Shown here piece by piece: positions 52,348 to 64,000 of a DNA stretch of 64,000 nucleotides. This stretch comes from Orthonyx spaldingii. Taxonomy: Eukaryota; Chordata; Aves; Passeriformes; Orthonychidae. Positions within the stretch are counted from its first letter, which is position 1; each line of letters starts with the position of its first letter. The DNA is taken from assembly GCA_013397795.1 (NCBI GenBank), contig VZTJ01002466.1, positions 34,260 to 98,259 of the forward strand, given 5' to 3'. The notes beneath the pieces are model-generated. The model searched no databases, was not told where the DNA came from, and saw only the letters and a program-made list of their open reading frames with translations. The translations under genes were made by a program, and so were the position numbers.

Positions 52348-52966
52348 AATCCCCAGAGAATCACAGAACATGCTGAGCTGGAAGACACTCAGCAGGAACA
52401 TCAATTCCAACTCCTGGCCCTGTACAGGACACCCCAGGAATTACACCATGTGTCAGAGAGCATTGTCCGAACACTTCCTGAACTCTGTCAGGCTTGGTGC
52501 TGTGAACACTTCCCTGAGGAGCCTGTTCCAGTGCCCAGCCACCCTCTGGGTGAAAAACCTTTTCCTGATACCCAGCCTAAACCTCCCCTGACTCAGCTTC
52601 ATGTCATTTACTCGAGTCCAGTCACTGCGAACCACACTGAAGAGATCGGTACCTGCCCCTCTGCTTTTGTTTGTGAGGATGTTGAGGAACGCAATGAGGT
52701 CTCTCCTCAGTCTCCTCTTCTCCAGGCTGAACAGACCAAGTGACCTCATCCACTCCTCATACAGCTTCCCTTCCAAACCCTTCACCATCCTAGTGGCACT
52801 CCTTTGGACACTCTCTAATACCTTTATGGCATTTTTATATTGTGGCACCCAAAACTTCACACAGCACTTGAGGTGGGGCCACCCCAGAGCAGAGCAGAAT
52901 AGGACAATCTCCTTCCTTGCCCAGCTGATGATGCTGTGCCTGAGGCGCCCCAGGACACCTAGATAG
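52348..52966 (-). mobile_element. CR1 LINE, 5'-truncated
   Basis: A CR1 copy on the - strand. The 3' end lies near 52350 (plus strand reads AGAGAATCACAGAACATGCTGAGCTGGAAG, the complement of the CR1 tail). The 3' UTR follows to about 52450, then the ORF2 tail to about 52960, where it stops at GCGCCCCAGGACACC. It is well preserved and of a subfamily different from the copies at 21 and 26 kb. Confidence 0.95.
52453..52860 (-). pseudogene. CR1 ORF2 C-terminal tail
   Basis: A 135-codon open frame matching the end of the CR1 reverse-transcriptase protein. Hallmarks: FWVPQYKNAIKVLESVQRS near residue 3, LGLFSLEKRRLRRDLIAFL near 41-59, FRLGIRKRFFTQRVAGHWN near 94-112. The endonuclease and catalytic core are absent because the element is 5'-truncated. 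The ATG is internal, so this is a remnant and not a gene. Confidence 0.9.
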
Positions 52967-55900
52967 TAAATAATAGTCTGGTTTTATTTACTACAGTTCT
53001 TCCTTCATCTGTTGCTGCAAAATCTGCAATGACTCAGGAGCAGTTATGAGTCACTGTCATTCTCTTCAGGAAATGTGCATCAAATGACAACATATATATT
53101 GAACCACATATCAAACTGTGAATGAACAGAGTGGGGTAAATGCACTAAAGAGGTTTTCTATAGAGGAAATGGCAAGAAATGTTGGTTTGGAATAGGTCAA
53201 CATGTGAAAAAATTATTCAGCAAATGGAGCTGTTGTTTTATCAGGCTCACCAAGCACCAGAATGGATTGAAGCCTTAACCCAATAAGTAGAGACAGGAGT
53301 ACAGACTGGGAGAATTTGGGAACTGTGAGATTTAACTTGTTTGTTTGCCATTAGGCAACAGCAAAATCTGTAAAAAAAAAAGGGAAATATTTTATTCACT
53401 AATTCAAAATATAATCTGATTGAAACCAATCCCAGAAGAAAAACTCTGTGTGTTCATTAAGTCAGGAGCTGCATTCTTCAAGCTGTGTTCTTTTCCCACA
53501 TCAGCTCCTTATGTCTGTGAGTACTTTTGATCACCTTTGTTTATGAGGAACAAGAGACAGATATGACAATTCTAGATTTTAAAAAAAAAAAAAAATCCCC
53601 AGAGCCCAGAGGGAGGAACTCCTTTAGATGTGTTCTCACTGCTGAGACAAGTCAAGGTGCCTAACTTTCTCATGAAGATGAATTAGGTCTCCCAGGGATT
53701 AGAGTGCATTTCTGAGTGAAAGTTAGGTGTCTTTTAGCAGTAGTGATCATTAGGGATGCTGTTAGCTGCGTGGTAGCTTTAAAACCACAAGAATCTTTAT
53801 TTCTCTGTAGAATCTGGTATTTTTAACAAGGTGATCTTGTTTTATTCTGTGGTAAAGGAACATATTGTTACACACTGTGTACAATAGAAAAAACCATATA
53901 AGCTAAGCTCTATAGTTAGAGCTCTCGTGTTTGAATTCTCTATAACTCTTTCTATGGCCCAGAATGGGTGACAGATTATGAACATAGTGATTAAAAAAAC
54001 AAAACATAATTTATAATTAAAGGTATCCATATACACAATTAGTTTTTTCTCTTCCATTTCTTCTGTCAAGTTGTTTAATCCAGGGATTTTCTACTTATCA
54101 AGTCCCATGACTAACTGCACATTTTGAAAAATGTCCAAATGAAATTTTTTTGTTATATTGTGATGGTTACATCACTCAGTGACCTGTAGAAAGACTTGCA
54201 TTTTTAACATAATTCTCAAGAGCCATGAACGTGTTGGCTCAATCTTTGCTCATTGAATGCTGTAGTCTCCTAAACAAACTGTCTGGGTATGACTGAGTTC
54301 AAATAGTAATGGTGAAATATTCTTCCTGTTTGAAGAAAAAAAAAAAAAGATGGATGTGTGGGATAAAGTGGGCTTTACATTTATTCCTGATATTTGTTTT
54401 CAGACTAGCTTTCTGAGATTATACAGAAACATACAAATTTTTGGACTGTGTTTCTTACTTCACAAGTTCAGAATTTTCTTTAGTCAGCTAAATCTTTATC
54501 TTTGCTAGCCTTCTAACATTACCTCTCCTTCTTCTTATTTAAGTTTATTAGGTTTTGGTTGGGTTTCTTTGTTGGGTTGTGTTTTAAAATTAATAGTTTG
54601 ACAAAGAGTTTCATGTCAAGAAAACAATTTCAAACTAGATCTGGTTAATGGCACTAATCAAAGAGGAAAAAACAATCCCACTATTATATCTAAATATTTT
54701 TCAGATGAAAACCTTATTGATATGTTATATGAAAACTTATTAGTATGTTTTGTTATATACAAAATATTTTGGGAAATAAGAAATGTGTTATTTTTTTCAA
54801 CCTGAGATGCCACTGTTTCAGTAAACTCAGTGGTTTCCCTTTTGTTTCAATAACATAAAAATCCACTTTTACTGCTAGATGCCCTCTTGCTTTCTCCCCT
54901 TTGCTTTCCCAGTCGATTGCCACGTTATTTCTTTAATTGGCAGAAAGTGATATTACAGCTGTTACTACTATCAGTAATGGTTCAGAAAGCTAATTGGCCA
55001 CCACAGAAAAAAAAAAAAAATACAGTAGTAGTCCATTTTATGGTTATATTAGGTGAATGTAATTTCTTAAGCTAAGATTCTTGGAGCCCAAAGCTCACAT
55101 CAGTCATTTCCATGTTTCTCCATATTTTCCTATTAACACAGTTTAAATTTTTATGAGTATTTACTTTTTCCAAACAGAAGGAGTCATATTCTGCCTAAGA
55201 AAGATGGAGAAAGCAAGTAGAAAACCTTCTGGTGCTACAGAGACATGAAGCATCATTTGACAAGAAACTGAGCTTATTAAGTGATCAGAAATGACATTTC
55301 TATTGTAAAGATGTTCTGTATTATATACAGGCAATTTCATTCCATTGTTTCATTCCACTGCTTGGACTTGAATCTGGTGTGGCTTAAATAAAAGCATTTA
55401 AAGTTCTCAGGTCTCAGTTGTTTTGCATGTAAAGTTCCTATGGAAAACAAATAACAGAATACTCACACCAGGAGAAATCAGAGTTTGTAAACTGTAGCTT
55501 TCATGCTGCATGACTACATTTCTTTCTGAAGTCTGTGTTGCATTTGGGAGCAACAGTTGCAATCCTTTCTTTTAGAAGACTTGTTTCAACTTACACAGTC
55601 ACTTGAACTCGGAATTTTACGTGACTGATTATGAAAATTCAAATTAATCAGTAAAAACAATATGATTTTATCCCTGGAAAAAGTATCAAGAAATTCCTAG
55701 AATTTTTTTTTTTTTTAAAATGTATCATATATGTTTTTTCTAGCTGACATTGGATAACTGTTCAAGTTAAAAACAAAAAGCCAAACAGATTTTTAAAAAA
55801 TGTAATGCATTGTTGCATTAAAGGAACTGCAACCTAGATGTGGTGTTACAGAGCATGAAGTGCTAAGGAAAATGATTTATTATGTTAGGAAAAAAAAAAC

Positions 55901-58900
55901 CAAAAGGAGGAATGAAATAGCCTGGTTGCATTGACAGAGCACTGCTTTTTGCCATTCTATTCACAGAGTTTCCATTAGCAGTTTTATCATCTTGAAAAAA
56001 AAAAGTCTGACTATCTGCTGGATAGAATATAGGACATGTGGCATGTACTCCCAGGGAAGTTATATTTTATGGCATGAAAACTTTCTCCTACTAAGTGCAG
56101 AAGCACTGCCAGTAGACTTGTGACTTGACTGTTAATTCAAAGTACTACAAAATCAATTTTGGTACTATGTAATAGCAATTAGGTCTCATTTTCATATTGC
56201 CTTTAACAAAATATTATGGGTTTACTCTGTCTACAGTGTTTTAATGTTTTAATAAACAATAATTCCTCTGTTCATTAACCAGAAACATCCATTCAAGAAT
56301 TTAAAGACTTTATCTGAGAAAGTAGAACTCTTTAAGATGCAACTAAGCATGTTTGTAAAATGTGGGGGTTTTTTTTCAAAAAAATAACAAGACAAAAAAG
56401 CAACCAACATCCCCTTTAAATGATTTTCGACTTTTTCTACAATTTCAAACATCTTGAAAGTGATTCATAAAAGCCAATTAAAAGGTAGCCTGTTGGCTCA
56501 GCAGGAGGGATTCATATATCCCTTTCACATAATCCTCGCTGAGGTATGATGAAATGGGTAGAGGTAAAGGAATAGCAAGTTTCTAGACTTAAAAATGACA
56601 AAGTATCTAGTTACTCCTCACAGGAACTGAAGGGGAAAAATCAATTATAATGTCTTTGCATCTAAAAATATGGCTTATACCTCTGCATGGTGCATTATCA
56701 TCAGAGCCGAGCAGACGAGAGAGCAAAGAGGGAATGGGAGACTGAGGAAGTGATCACCAGAGGACGTATTAGAAATTCAGCAGGCTGAAAGCAATTTCAG
56801 TTAGAAAGGAAGAAAGAAAAATGTTTTGATGTTAATTCATTCATGCTTCACCATTTGACTTGCAGTCAAGGCCATCTGCTTTGTAGTTAAGTGAGAACAG
56901 GTAGAAATTTTTATGATTCTGATTTCTCTTACTGTTGAAGCAAACCAGGAATTAATCCAATAAAATCAGCCCAGAAGTATTTACATAAGATTAGTGTCAC
57001 AATCAGACCCCTTATATTTCTGTGACATAAATATGTACATTTTATGGCTATTTCTTTCAGACACCCATCAATTCTTTGGATAGAATAAACAAATGTAATT
57101 CATAGTAGTTCCTGAAGTAACTGCAAGCCATGTTATTCTTGGCTACTTCCTCTTCTATGAGCGGAGTCAGGTTTTACCTTCCCTTTCTGAGGAAGATATA
57201 TGCATCTTAGGAATACTTTTTTATAAGATGTGTTTTGTTTGAGTTCTGGATGAAAGGGTCTTGGTTTTCCAAGCAGGTCAGTCTGTCCAGTTATATCAGA
57301 AAGTAAAAGGCCTGCCCTGATAATCATACCTACTAATGCTTATGAGCACTGCAAGCACTGTCTGCAAAGTAATGACAGAGCTTCTGCTCTCCCTGTGCTG
57401 CAGTCAACTGCACTTTGCTGCTACTCTTTAACTCACTGAAGAAAGTGTGGGCAATTCACATAGAAAATTCAAGAGATGCCCTTCTGTGGCCAGACAAGGT
57501 ATAAGCAATTATTTTAGATATTGACACCTTTCCAGTTTAAAGCATACTTCATTTTCAGCACACTGCTAAAGTAGTAGAAGATGCTGAAGTGCTGCATATC
57601 ATGGCTGGCTCCTAGATCTTGTTTCATGTGATTTTGGGAATGCTTTAAGAATATCACCCTGTTTCTCTGCAACATAGTTTGTCTCCCCTTTTCACACTTC
57701 ATTCACCTCTCATCTGCAAAAAAAGAAAAGCTTGTTACCTTCAGAAATATAGCACAGTGAAACCCCTTTTCTCACTGAAAAAAGACTGCTAAACGAAGGC
57801 CTTTTAAAGGTAGAGTACAAGGCTGCAGAACTACAGCACTGAAGAACCAGCAGCTGCCTTGAAATACAGTGCTTGTGGCCAAACTGTCATAAATGTCTAC
57901 TTTTCCACTGACTTAATTGGCACTTCACCCAACCAGAGCAGGATTCATTCTTTCATACTCTTCTGTTCAGACACAAGGAAAAGACTCTATTAGCCACTTT
58001 GATGTAAACCAAACCTTTAGTCAGTTAACAGGACCTACCAATTTGTTCAGTTCACCTAGTTCAGGCAAAGTAATAATAAAAAAAAAACCTTCAGTTCCTT
58101 TTAGTGCATTAACTGAGCTGCAGACAGCTGTCAATAGAGAAGTCCTGAATCCGTGCATTTGACTAATATTTTGGACTTTATCAGTGGAGTCAGAAATGAA
58201 AAGACAGAAAAGTGCCCCTCCATAGCCATCCTTGTTGTGAGAAGTATCTTCTAATAATATGTTTACAAGAATTTCAATTCAACAACCATTTTTTTCCCAA
58301 AAGTTTGTGCTTTTGAATTAATAGAAATATTTCAGTTGTCATATGTTTATATTGTATGACATTATTCAGACACAAGGGTTTGATCCACCTATAACAATGT
58401 TAGAAACTATGTAAAAACACATTTAAACAACATCTGTGGTTTTAAAAGCTCCAGAAGAATAAGGTCTTCATTTGAGGTCAATTACTGCAGCTTAAAGCTC
58501 TATTGGGCTACACAATTTGGTATTTTGTGTAAGAAGACTGGACAGAGATCCTCTAAAATAAAATTCTTATTTGATCATGGCCTTTGAATCTTTTGAGTTT
58601 TTCCTGAGACCATTTTCTAGGTTTTATTTATCACAGGAAAAAAAAATCCCCCTCAAACTGTAAACATTAACAACTGTGTGTAAGGATAAATGTCTGAAAC
58701 TGAACCGCTGAACCTTCAAGCAGAGCCTGATGCTTGCTAGCTGCAACTGTTATGGACTGCTTGCAAATTTTGAGAACACCTGGTCTAAAGAAAAGTGGCA
58801 TGCCCCAAATCCTCCAGTTAACAAAGACACGAAACACAGGAGGCTGCTCACACATGGCATTATTTAGCTTGGGAAATGTAGAGCTTCAGGTTCTAAAAAG

Positions 58901-59049
58901 AAGGGCATGTGGTAGAAAATAAGAGTTCCCAAAAAGAACTCTTCATATGTAGAAAGGAACCTGAAAAGAAGGCAGTGAAGATCATAGCTGGAGGAAAGAT
59001 CCTGGAAGTAGAGGAAGATCCTTAAGATCTGACAGCTTCATGGAGACAT
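52967..59049. other. Unique AT-rich DNA, no gene seen
   Basis: About 6 kb with no supported exon or RNA gene. Contains A-runs (53580, 54337, 55006), a T/G-rich tract at 54540-54590 and a possible palindromic old repeat at 53660-53727. Frames up to 81 codons look random. Confidence 0.55.
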
Positions 59050-59342
59050 ACTATAGGCATGGAGAAAAATGGTGGGGGTCACCCAGGGGCCTTGGCTGCT
59101 GATGCCCAAGACAGGTGATGGCAAGCAGCAGCACAGCAGGAGCTGACATGACCATCTGTGTCAGCAGGGACCTCTCTGGTGGGAAGTGCAGACCTAGCAA
59201 GCTAGGGAAGAGTGAGGGAGGGAGGGAGTGAATACAGGATATCATCAAGCAGAATAAAACCTTGAATCTTGTTGATTCGTAATCAATACCCCAGTACCCT
59301 GCTCCCCCGTGGACTGTGACTTACTGCATCCCACCCATAACA
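59050..59342 (+). mobile_element. ERVL-type LTR, 3' part
   Basis: A GC-richer block ending as an LTR does: GCAGAATAAAACC (polyadenylation signal near 59252), then about 85 bp of R/U5-like sequence ending CCACCCATAACA. It is directly followed by a spacer and a Leu-type primer-binding site, which fixes both the strand and the right boundary. The left boundary is not visible and is set roughly at the rise in GC content. A GGGA-rich microsatellite lies at 59212-59227. Confidence 0.65.
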
Positions 59343-59346
59343 TAAG

Positions 59347-59364
59347 TAGTGTCAGAAATGGGGT
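59347..59364 (+). other. Primer-binding site, tRNA-Leu type
   Basis: TAGTGTCAGAAATGGGGT, four bases after the LTR's CA end, differs at two positions from the TGGTGTCAGAAGTGGGGT-like site used by ERVL elements to prime from tRNA-Leu. Its position directly after a polyadenylation-signal-bearing U5 makes chance unlikely. Confidence 0.65.
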
Positions 59365-59603
59365 GCAGTGCCCCTTGCTGTACTGGCATTAGGGGATCCC
59401 TCCAGCAGCAGTGTGGGTGTCAGTGTGAGTGTGTCTGTGTGCAGGTGGCAGGGGCACAGCTGACCACCTCGTTGGGGTCTGTCGATCCTGGCAGGGAACC
59501 TCACCGGGAATTTAACATGCTGGGAAACTACAAGGCTTCTGTGGCAGCAAGTGCAGTTGTTGGACTCCTAATTCAGTGCATTTATCGGCACAAAATGTGG
59601 TGA
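59365..59603 (+). mobile_element. ERVL leader / internal remnant
   Basis: Sequence downstream of the primer-binding site, presumably the untranslated leader and start of the internal region. An open frame of 84 codons covers 59349-59603, but it begins inside the primer-binding site and I do not recognise Gag features in it. There is no protease, polymerase or second LTR downstream, so the provirus is badly truncated. Confidence 0.4.
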
Positions 59604-61608
59604 AAAATAGATGCTGGTCTCCAAGCTAATCAAAGAAAACAAAGCAGAATGAAACTAATGTCCTGTTGCCATTCATATCAATAAGCACATAAATATTTCA
59701 GTCTTCAGTGCCATTTACTTTAGAATCTGTGTCCACTGTTGACTTCTCAAGAGGCAAGACGATGCTCCTTTTAGGTGACCAATTCAATTTTTCAATTAGG
59801 ACTAACTGTGAGGTGGTATTACTCAGAATTTATGCAGAGGGTTTTATTTTGCCGAACAGTCACACATGTAAACATGGAAAGTAGTAGTAACAGAGAAACT
59901 TTGGATGGGTAGATGTAAATCCACAGCATCCATATGTGGACCAAACAGAGAGGACCTTGATTATTCAAGTATTAAATAAAAAAAAAAATTAAAAACAAGA
60001 AAGAAGGAACAGAGGAGAGATTAATTATGTCTCACATGGACGAATACACTAGGAAGTTACCCAATGTAGGCATGTTTTCTTAAATTAGAAAGCAAATACA
60101 TGCAGAAGGGTTTCATGAGCCATAATTCTCTTAAGAACTATTAAAATGAGAAGTGCAAGTGCACTTCTGTTCTGTGGCTTAACATATTTTCTCTGTATGT
60201 AGGGACACATAAGCCTTGATCATTTGATGTCCCTTGATGTTTTAATGATTTCTTGGTTTGTCTCTAATATTTCATTCTTTATTGTGCATATCCACTTGCT
60301 TTTTACTTTAGGGTTACGTAAAAGTTAGGATTGCTTTGATTTTTAAGTAGTTAGCTGTAAAAAAAAAAAAACCCTGGCTGATGTTTTTGGAATTGCATTA
60401 TGTTTTCTGAGATATAAAAGCATGTCTGTTAAAACATGGATAGGTCAAACATGACCATAACTATTTAAGATTCTGCCAGGTGTTTATGCCCATGACCACA
60501 GCTTTACAGGAAGATCCCAAGTTCATTTACTTGAGCTCCTCCACAGATTATTGCAGGGAAAGCAAATATTAAACCCATTATGTCAGAATCAAGGTGATTT
60601 AATGGTGAGTTTGGTAATGGCTCCTCTTAACATTTTTCTGTGCCTCAGAGACCAGGAATTTAGGTGCATTGCCTCAGGGAGGATTATTTGATTTTTAGAA
60701 TGCTAGCATGCATCACAATTCCCCTTTTTTTTTGTTCCCTGTTGAGTCATAGGAAGAACAGCGTCCCCATTCCTAGAAAGGAGGGCAATGTGTTTAAATA
60801 ATAAGCAATGAGAAATTAGTTTATGGTTCAATATCTAGTTTGGAATCTGTGCTAGGGATCCAAAAGCAGATTAGCTATATGCTTAACAGGAAATATTGCC
60901 ATAGAAACTGAGGGAACACTTGCTAGCTGTTACAAGCAGAGACACAGGACTTATTTTAATTTTGGGGGGCTTTTTATTAAAAAAATCCTTGCAGTTTCAG
61001 CAGAAGCAATATCTATATTCCCCTGAGATTTATGCCTTTATTTTGCATTTTATTCTTCGTGCTGCACTAACCGCTATAAACTTCCCTGGCCTCCAGAAGC
61101 ATTCTAACTTCAATTCATTACTTCATCATAATAAAACTTATTTCAAGGTACATTAGGCTTCTTCAGGCAGAACACTAATATGATATGTTTGTTTCAAACA
61201 AACAAATGAAAAAAAAGTGGTGATGGGAGAGACATTTCTTCACTCAGCACTCAGTGAGCTGAGACTGTCTCAAAGATCTCTAGTTAGGTTCAGAGTTATT
61301 ATCTGTGTTGTGCACTGCTTAAAATGTATTGAAAGAGTAGGAAGAAATCAAAGAGTTTTAAGGGAGAAGCTGATGTCAGAAAACTATATCAAGAAAAAAA
61401 AACTCAAACAAAACAATTCAAAAAATAAGAAAAGGTATCAAGGAAATTTCACCTGGTAGTTTCTCCTGGTTACTGCAGGAATATGTGGCGAGCCCTCAAA
61501 AGAGTAGTTATATATATATATATGTACACATGCATAAGAATGGAGGTGATGATCTCCCTTCTGTCTTTTCTCTACATGTAATTCTTTCCAAAACCAAACC
61601 TGTCCACT
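59604..61608. other. Unique AT-rich DNA, no gene seen
   Basis: No supported exon, RNA gene or named transposon. Contains a (TA)8 tract at 61508-61523 and the small palindrome TTTGTTTCAAACAAA near 61189. Confidence 0.55.
61508..61523. repeat. (TA)8 microsatellite
   Basis: Eight TA units followed by GTACACATGCA. Confidence 0.85.
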
Positions 61609-61955
61609 TGCCATGATTTAACCCCAATAGACAACTAAGTACCAGACAGACACTCGCTCAGTCTCCACCATGTCCAGTGGGACAGGGAAGGGAATCAGAA
61701 AAAAAAATTAAAACCCCAGGGCTGAGATAAGAACATCACTAATACTAATACTAATACTAATACTAATACTAATACTAATACTAATACTAATACTAATACT
61801 AATACTAATAAATACTAATACTAATACTAATACTAATACTAATACTAATACTAATACTAATACTAATACTAATACTAATAACAATGCTAATACAGAAGAA
61901 TAAAACCAAAGAAAAACAAGTGATGCATAATACAATACTGACGTGCACCAGCTTT
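61609..61955 (-). mobile_element. Family A LTR fragment with array inside
   Basis: Reverse complement of the 3' part of the LTR family at 2210-2783. It opens TGCCATGATTTAACCCCAATAGACAACTAAGTACC (end of U5), then CACTCGCTCAGTCTCCACC and CAGGGCTGAGATAAGAACA. After a microsatellite it continues AGAAAAACAAGTGATGCATAATACAAT, as the LTR does upstream of its TTATTA tract. The U3 part is missing beyond about 61955. No target-site duplication was seen. Confidence 0.85.
61735..61881 (+). repeat. (ACTAAT)n hexanucleotide array
   Basis: About 24 head-to-tail ACTAAT units. The phase breaks near 61806-61812, where an extra AATA/AAT appears. It sits where family A LTRs carry a TTATTA-rich tract, so it probably grew from that seed. 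The matching frame on the - strand encodes only an artificial LV/SI dipeptide repeat. Confidence 0.95.
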
Positions 61956-63133
61956 GCCAAAGCTTCAGTGTAGGAATGATTTATGTGAGTTGATCAAGGA
62001 CAACTTCAAATACACAGAAAACTGTGTTGGATGCCACTTGAACATAATTATTTTCCTAATCGAAAATATCACTTTTAAGAGTGCATTAGTACAAAATGAA
62101 ATCAGGACATTCAGACCATGAAAACAAACAAGTGGAAGCAATTTGTTAGCTAAAATTCTATATTGCATCAATTTTTGAATGGAACAAAAGAAGGAATCAT
62201 ACACTGAAGAATCCTTTGTAATGTGAAAGTGAAATAGTTCCTTCAGTTAGGAAATCTATCCTCATCTTTCAGTGCTATGATCTAAACTGAATGCTCCTGC
62301 CTACGTATCCACTTATCTATGGTAATAGAAAGATGAGAACTTTCTCAAGAAACATGAATAAATTTCACTGTCCAGGACAGCTGGGTGAAAAAGGAAATGT
62401 CAGGAATATGGCTGAACTAGACAGCAAATTTATTAATGTAATTTATCAGACAACTTCTAGGCATTATTTTATACACTGCAAGTATGGTGCAACGAAAAGA
62501 CAGTATCAGCCCATTTTTGGACTCTTCCTTCCCTAATCACTTGTAGTTGCAAGAATTAGAAAAGGGAACTATTTTTACATTCTTGCTGTGTCAAAAAGAA
62601 GCAATTTCAATTCATTTGTAAAAATATTCCTCTTAGTGAATTTTCAGTTTTAGCTTATCAGGAGGCATTTCTTCATGCAAATATATAAGTCATGCACAAA
62701 AAAGTTCTGCTGAATAAATCACAGCAACTCAAACCTAACCCCTTGATCACTGCCTTGTTTATAAATAAGCCTTAAATCACTGACTTGTTCATAAATAAAT
62801 TTTTAAAAAAAGATCATTTCTACTTTGGCAATAAGCAAATTCTCAATCCATACCCCACTGTTCCTCTTTGTTCTTCACCCTTACAAAATAAGAGGAGCAA
62901 GATGCCCAAGAACTAAGACATAATTTCTTGTCAGTCCATTATTTTCAATTTTTCAGTGCATGACACTGCAGGTACCCTTGGAAGAGATACTACTCTCTTT
63001 TCTTTATGCTTGGGGTAAGTTTTTGAAGAGGTAAACATCAATTAAAAAAAGGGAAAAAGAACTTCAGTAAAAAAGTTTGCTTTGCAGACCTACATGCTTT
63101 ATGATTTTATAAGACGCTAGAATCTCATTTCAG

Positions 63134-63159
63134 AAAAAAACAAAACAAAACAAAACAAA
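63134..63159 (+). repeat. (CAAAA)n tract
   Basis: An A7 run then CAAAA units, four in all, the last shortened. Confidence 0.9.
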
Positions 63160-63980
63160 TAATTTTGTGTGTGTGACACTGGCAAACCACATCAAATGAA
63201 ATACTAGTGAAAAATGTGATTTCATTTTTACAAACAGTAGCTGTCAGATTATGGCATACTTGATATCTCCTAGTAATAGAGGAAAAGGAGGTAAAATGTT
63301 CCATAATCACCTTCTTACACAAGTTGCCACCAAGCTGCCCCTGTGAATTGTGTAGAGGATCAATAGATGCACTGCCTTCTTTATCTGTGAAATGCAGTCT
63401 CATCTTTGGTTTAAAAGCAAAACAGAGACATACAGATACACAAATTCTCCAGCCATTCCCCTCCATACTCTTTAATTGAATGCTTATGTGCATTGTTCTC
63501 TCAGCATTCTACTGATAACAAAACTCCTTTCAACTCTCTAAGCTATGAACTCTGTTTCCAAAGACACTGCATCTTCACTGGGATTCTTCTTCAAAAACTA
63601 TTGTGGTATAATTTTTCCCCCTTTTCTTCTCTAGCTCTGTGCAACGCTCCAAAGATTTTTCTTTCAGCTTCCTAAAGAGGCAGAAAGAGGTTTCTCTATT
63701 CCTCTTCTTTCTCCCCTGCATTGAGATAAACTTGAGTGGGAGCCAGTTGAGGGGATTAAAATGGGACAAAAATAATTTCAGATCAAACATTTAGCTGGTA
63801 TCTTTCCTCCTAGATTATCAGCAGGAGATGTGAATATATGTTTTTGAGTAAGTCACTGTTCAGCAAACCATCTGTTTTTGATTGCAAAGTGACTGTAAAA
63901 AATTTAATAACTTGTAACAGCTAGCAAATGCACTTCAAAAAACCTAGGAATGGCTATGGTGCTAGAAATACAGATAAAAA

Positions 63981-64000
63981 AGGAAGGAAGGAGGGAAGGA
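63981..64000 (+). repeat. GGAA purine microsatellite, cut by window end
   Basis: GGAAGGAAGGAGGGAAGGA; continues beyond the window. Confidence 0.85.

Larger units (their letters stand above)
61956..64000. other. Unique AT-rich DNA to window end, no gene seen
   Basis: No supported exon or RNA gene. A (CAAAA)n tract lies at 63134-63159, and a GGAA-rich purine tract begins at 63981 and runs off the window. Frames up to 122 codons show no recognisable features. Confidence 0.55.

Noticed and set aside
54540..54590. Interstitial telomere-like repeat (TTAGG/GGTTGGG units)
   Set aside because: There is no run of TTAGGG; it is only T/G-rich low-complexity sequence.
61708..61935. Frame encoding long LV and SI dipeptide repeats
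   Set aside because: It is just a translation of the ACTAAT array in a non-coding LTR fragment.

Overview
This 64 kb window looks like a gene-free stretch of bird nuclear DNA, most likely passerine: intergenic, or the inside of a very large intron. The assignment rests on the repeats. There are many 5'-truncated CR1 LINE copies, several ending in the ATTCTATGATTCTGTG tail typical of bird CR1, plus endogenous-retrovirus LTRs of kinds common in songbird genomes. The rest is AT-rich single-copy DNA. I see no protein-coding gene, no tRNA or rRNA gene, no CRISPR array and no bacterial-type operon. The longest open frames are either CR1 ORF2 tails, frames inside an LTR, or frames of 100-145 codons that a window this size should give by chance on two strands.

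Layout. 1-2.2 kb: unique DNA with a GC-richer patch at about 1.85-2.05 kb. 2.2-2.8 kb: an old solo LTR on the + strand (family A). 2.8-21 kb: unique DNA with a T/G-rich tract, an assembly gap (18646-18702) and a few short tandem or palindromic sequences. 21-21.7 kb: a CR1 tail. 25.7-27.1 kb: a CR1 split by a second, younger CR1 that kept an open ORF2 tail. 29.3-30.84 kb: a 1.54 kb LTR-like element (family B) on the - strand, with TG...CA ends, a perfect 5-bp target-site duplication and a CpG-rich core. 43.5-43.9 kb: a - strand LTR (family C) with a TATA box and a polyadenylation signal. 45-46.2 kb: a cluster of ancient repeats (CR1 3' end, old CR1, MIR/L2-like SINE). 47.8, 49.7 and 52.4 kb: further CR1 pieces. 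59.05-59.6 kb: an ERVL-type LTR end followed by a tRNA-Leu-type primer-binding site. 61.6-61.95 kb: a second, inverted family A LTR fragment, split by a roughly 147-bp ACTAAT hexanucleotide array that grew at the LTR's own TTA-rich tract.

No genes act together here. What can be read is a history of insertions: ancient CR1 and MIR-like material, then several CR1 waves (one nested), then ERV insertions, of which family B looks youngest. The most checkable results are the nested CR1, the exact ends and duplication of family B, the Leu-type primer-binding site and the hexanucleotide array inside the LTR. I did not find a convincing new functional system.
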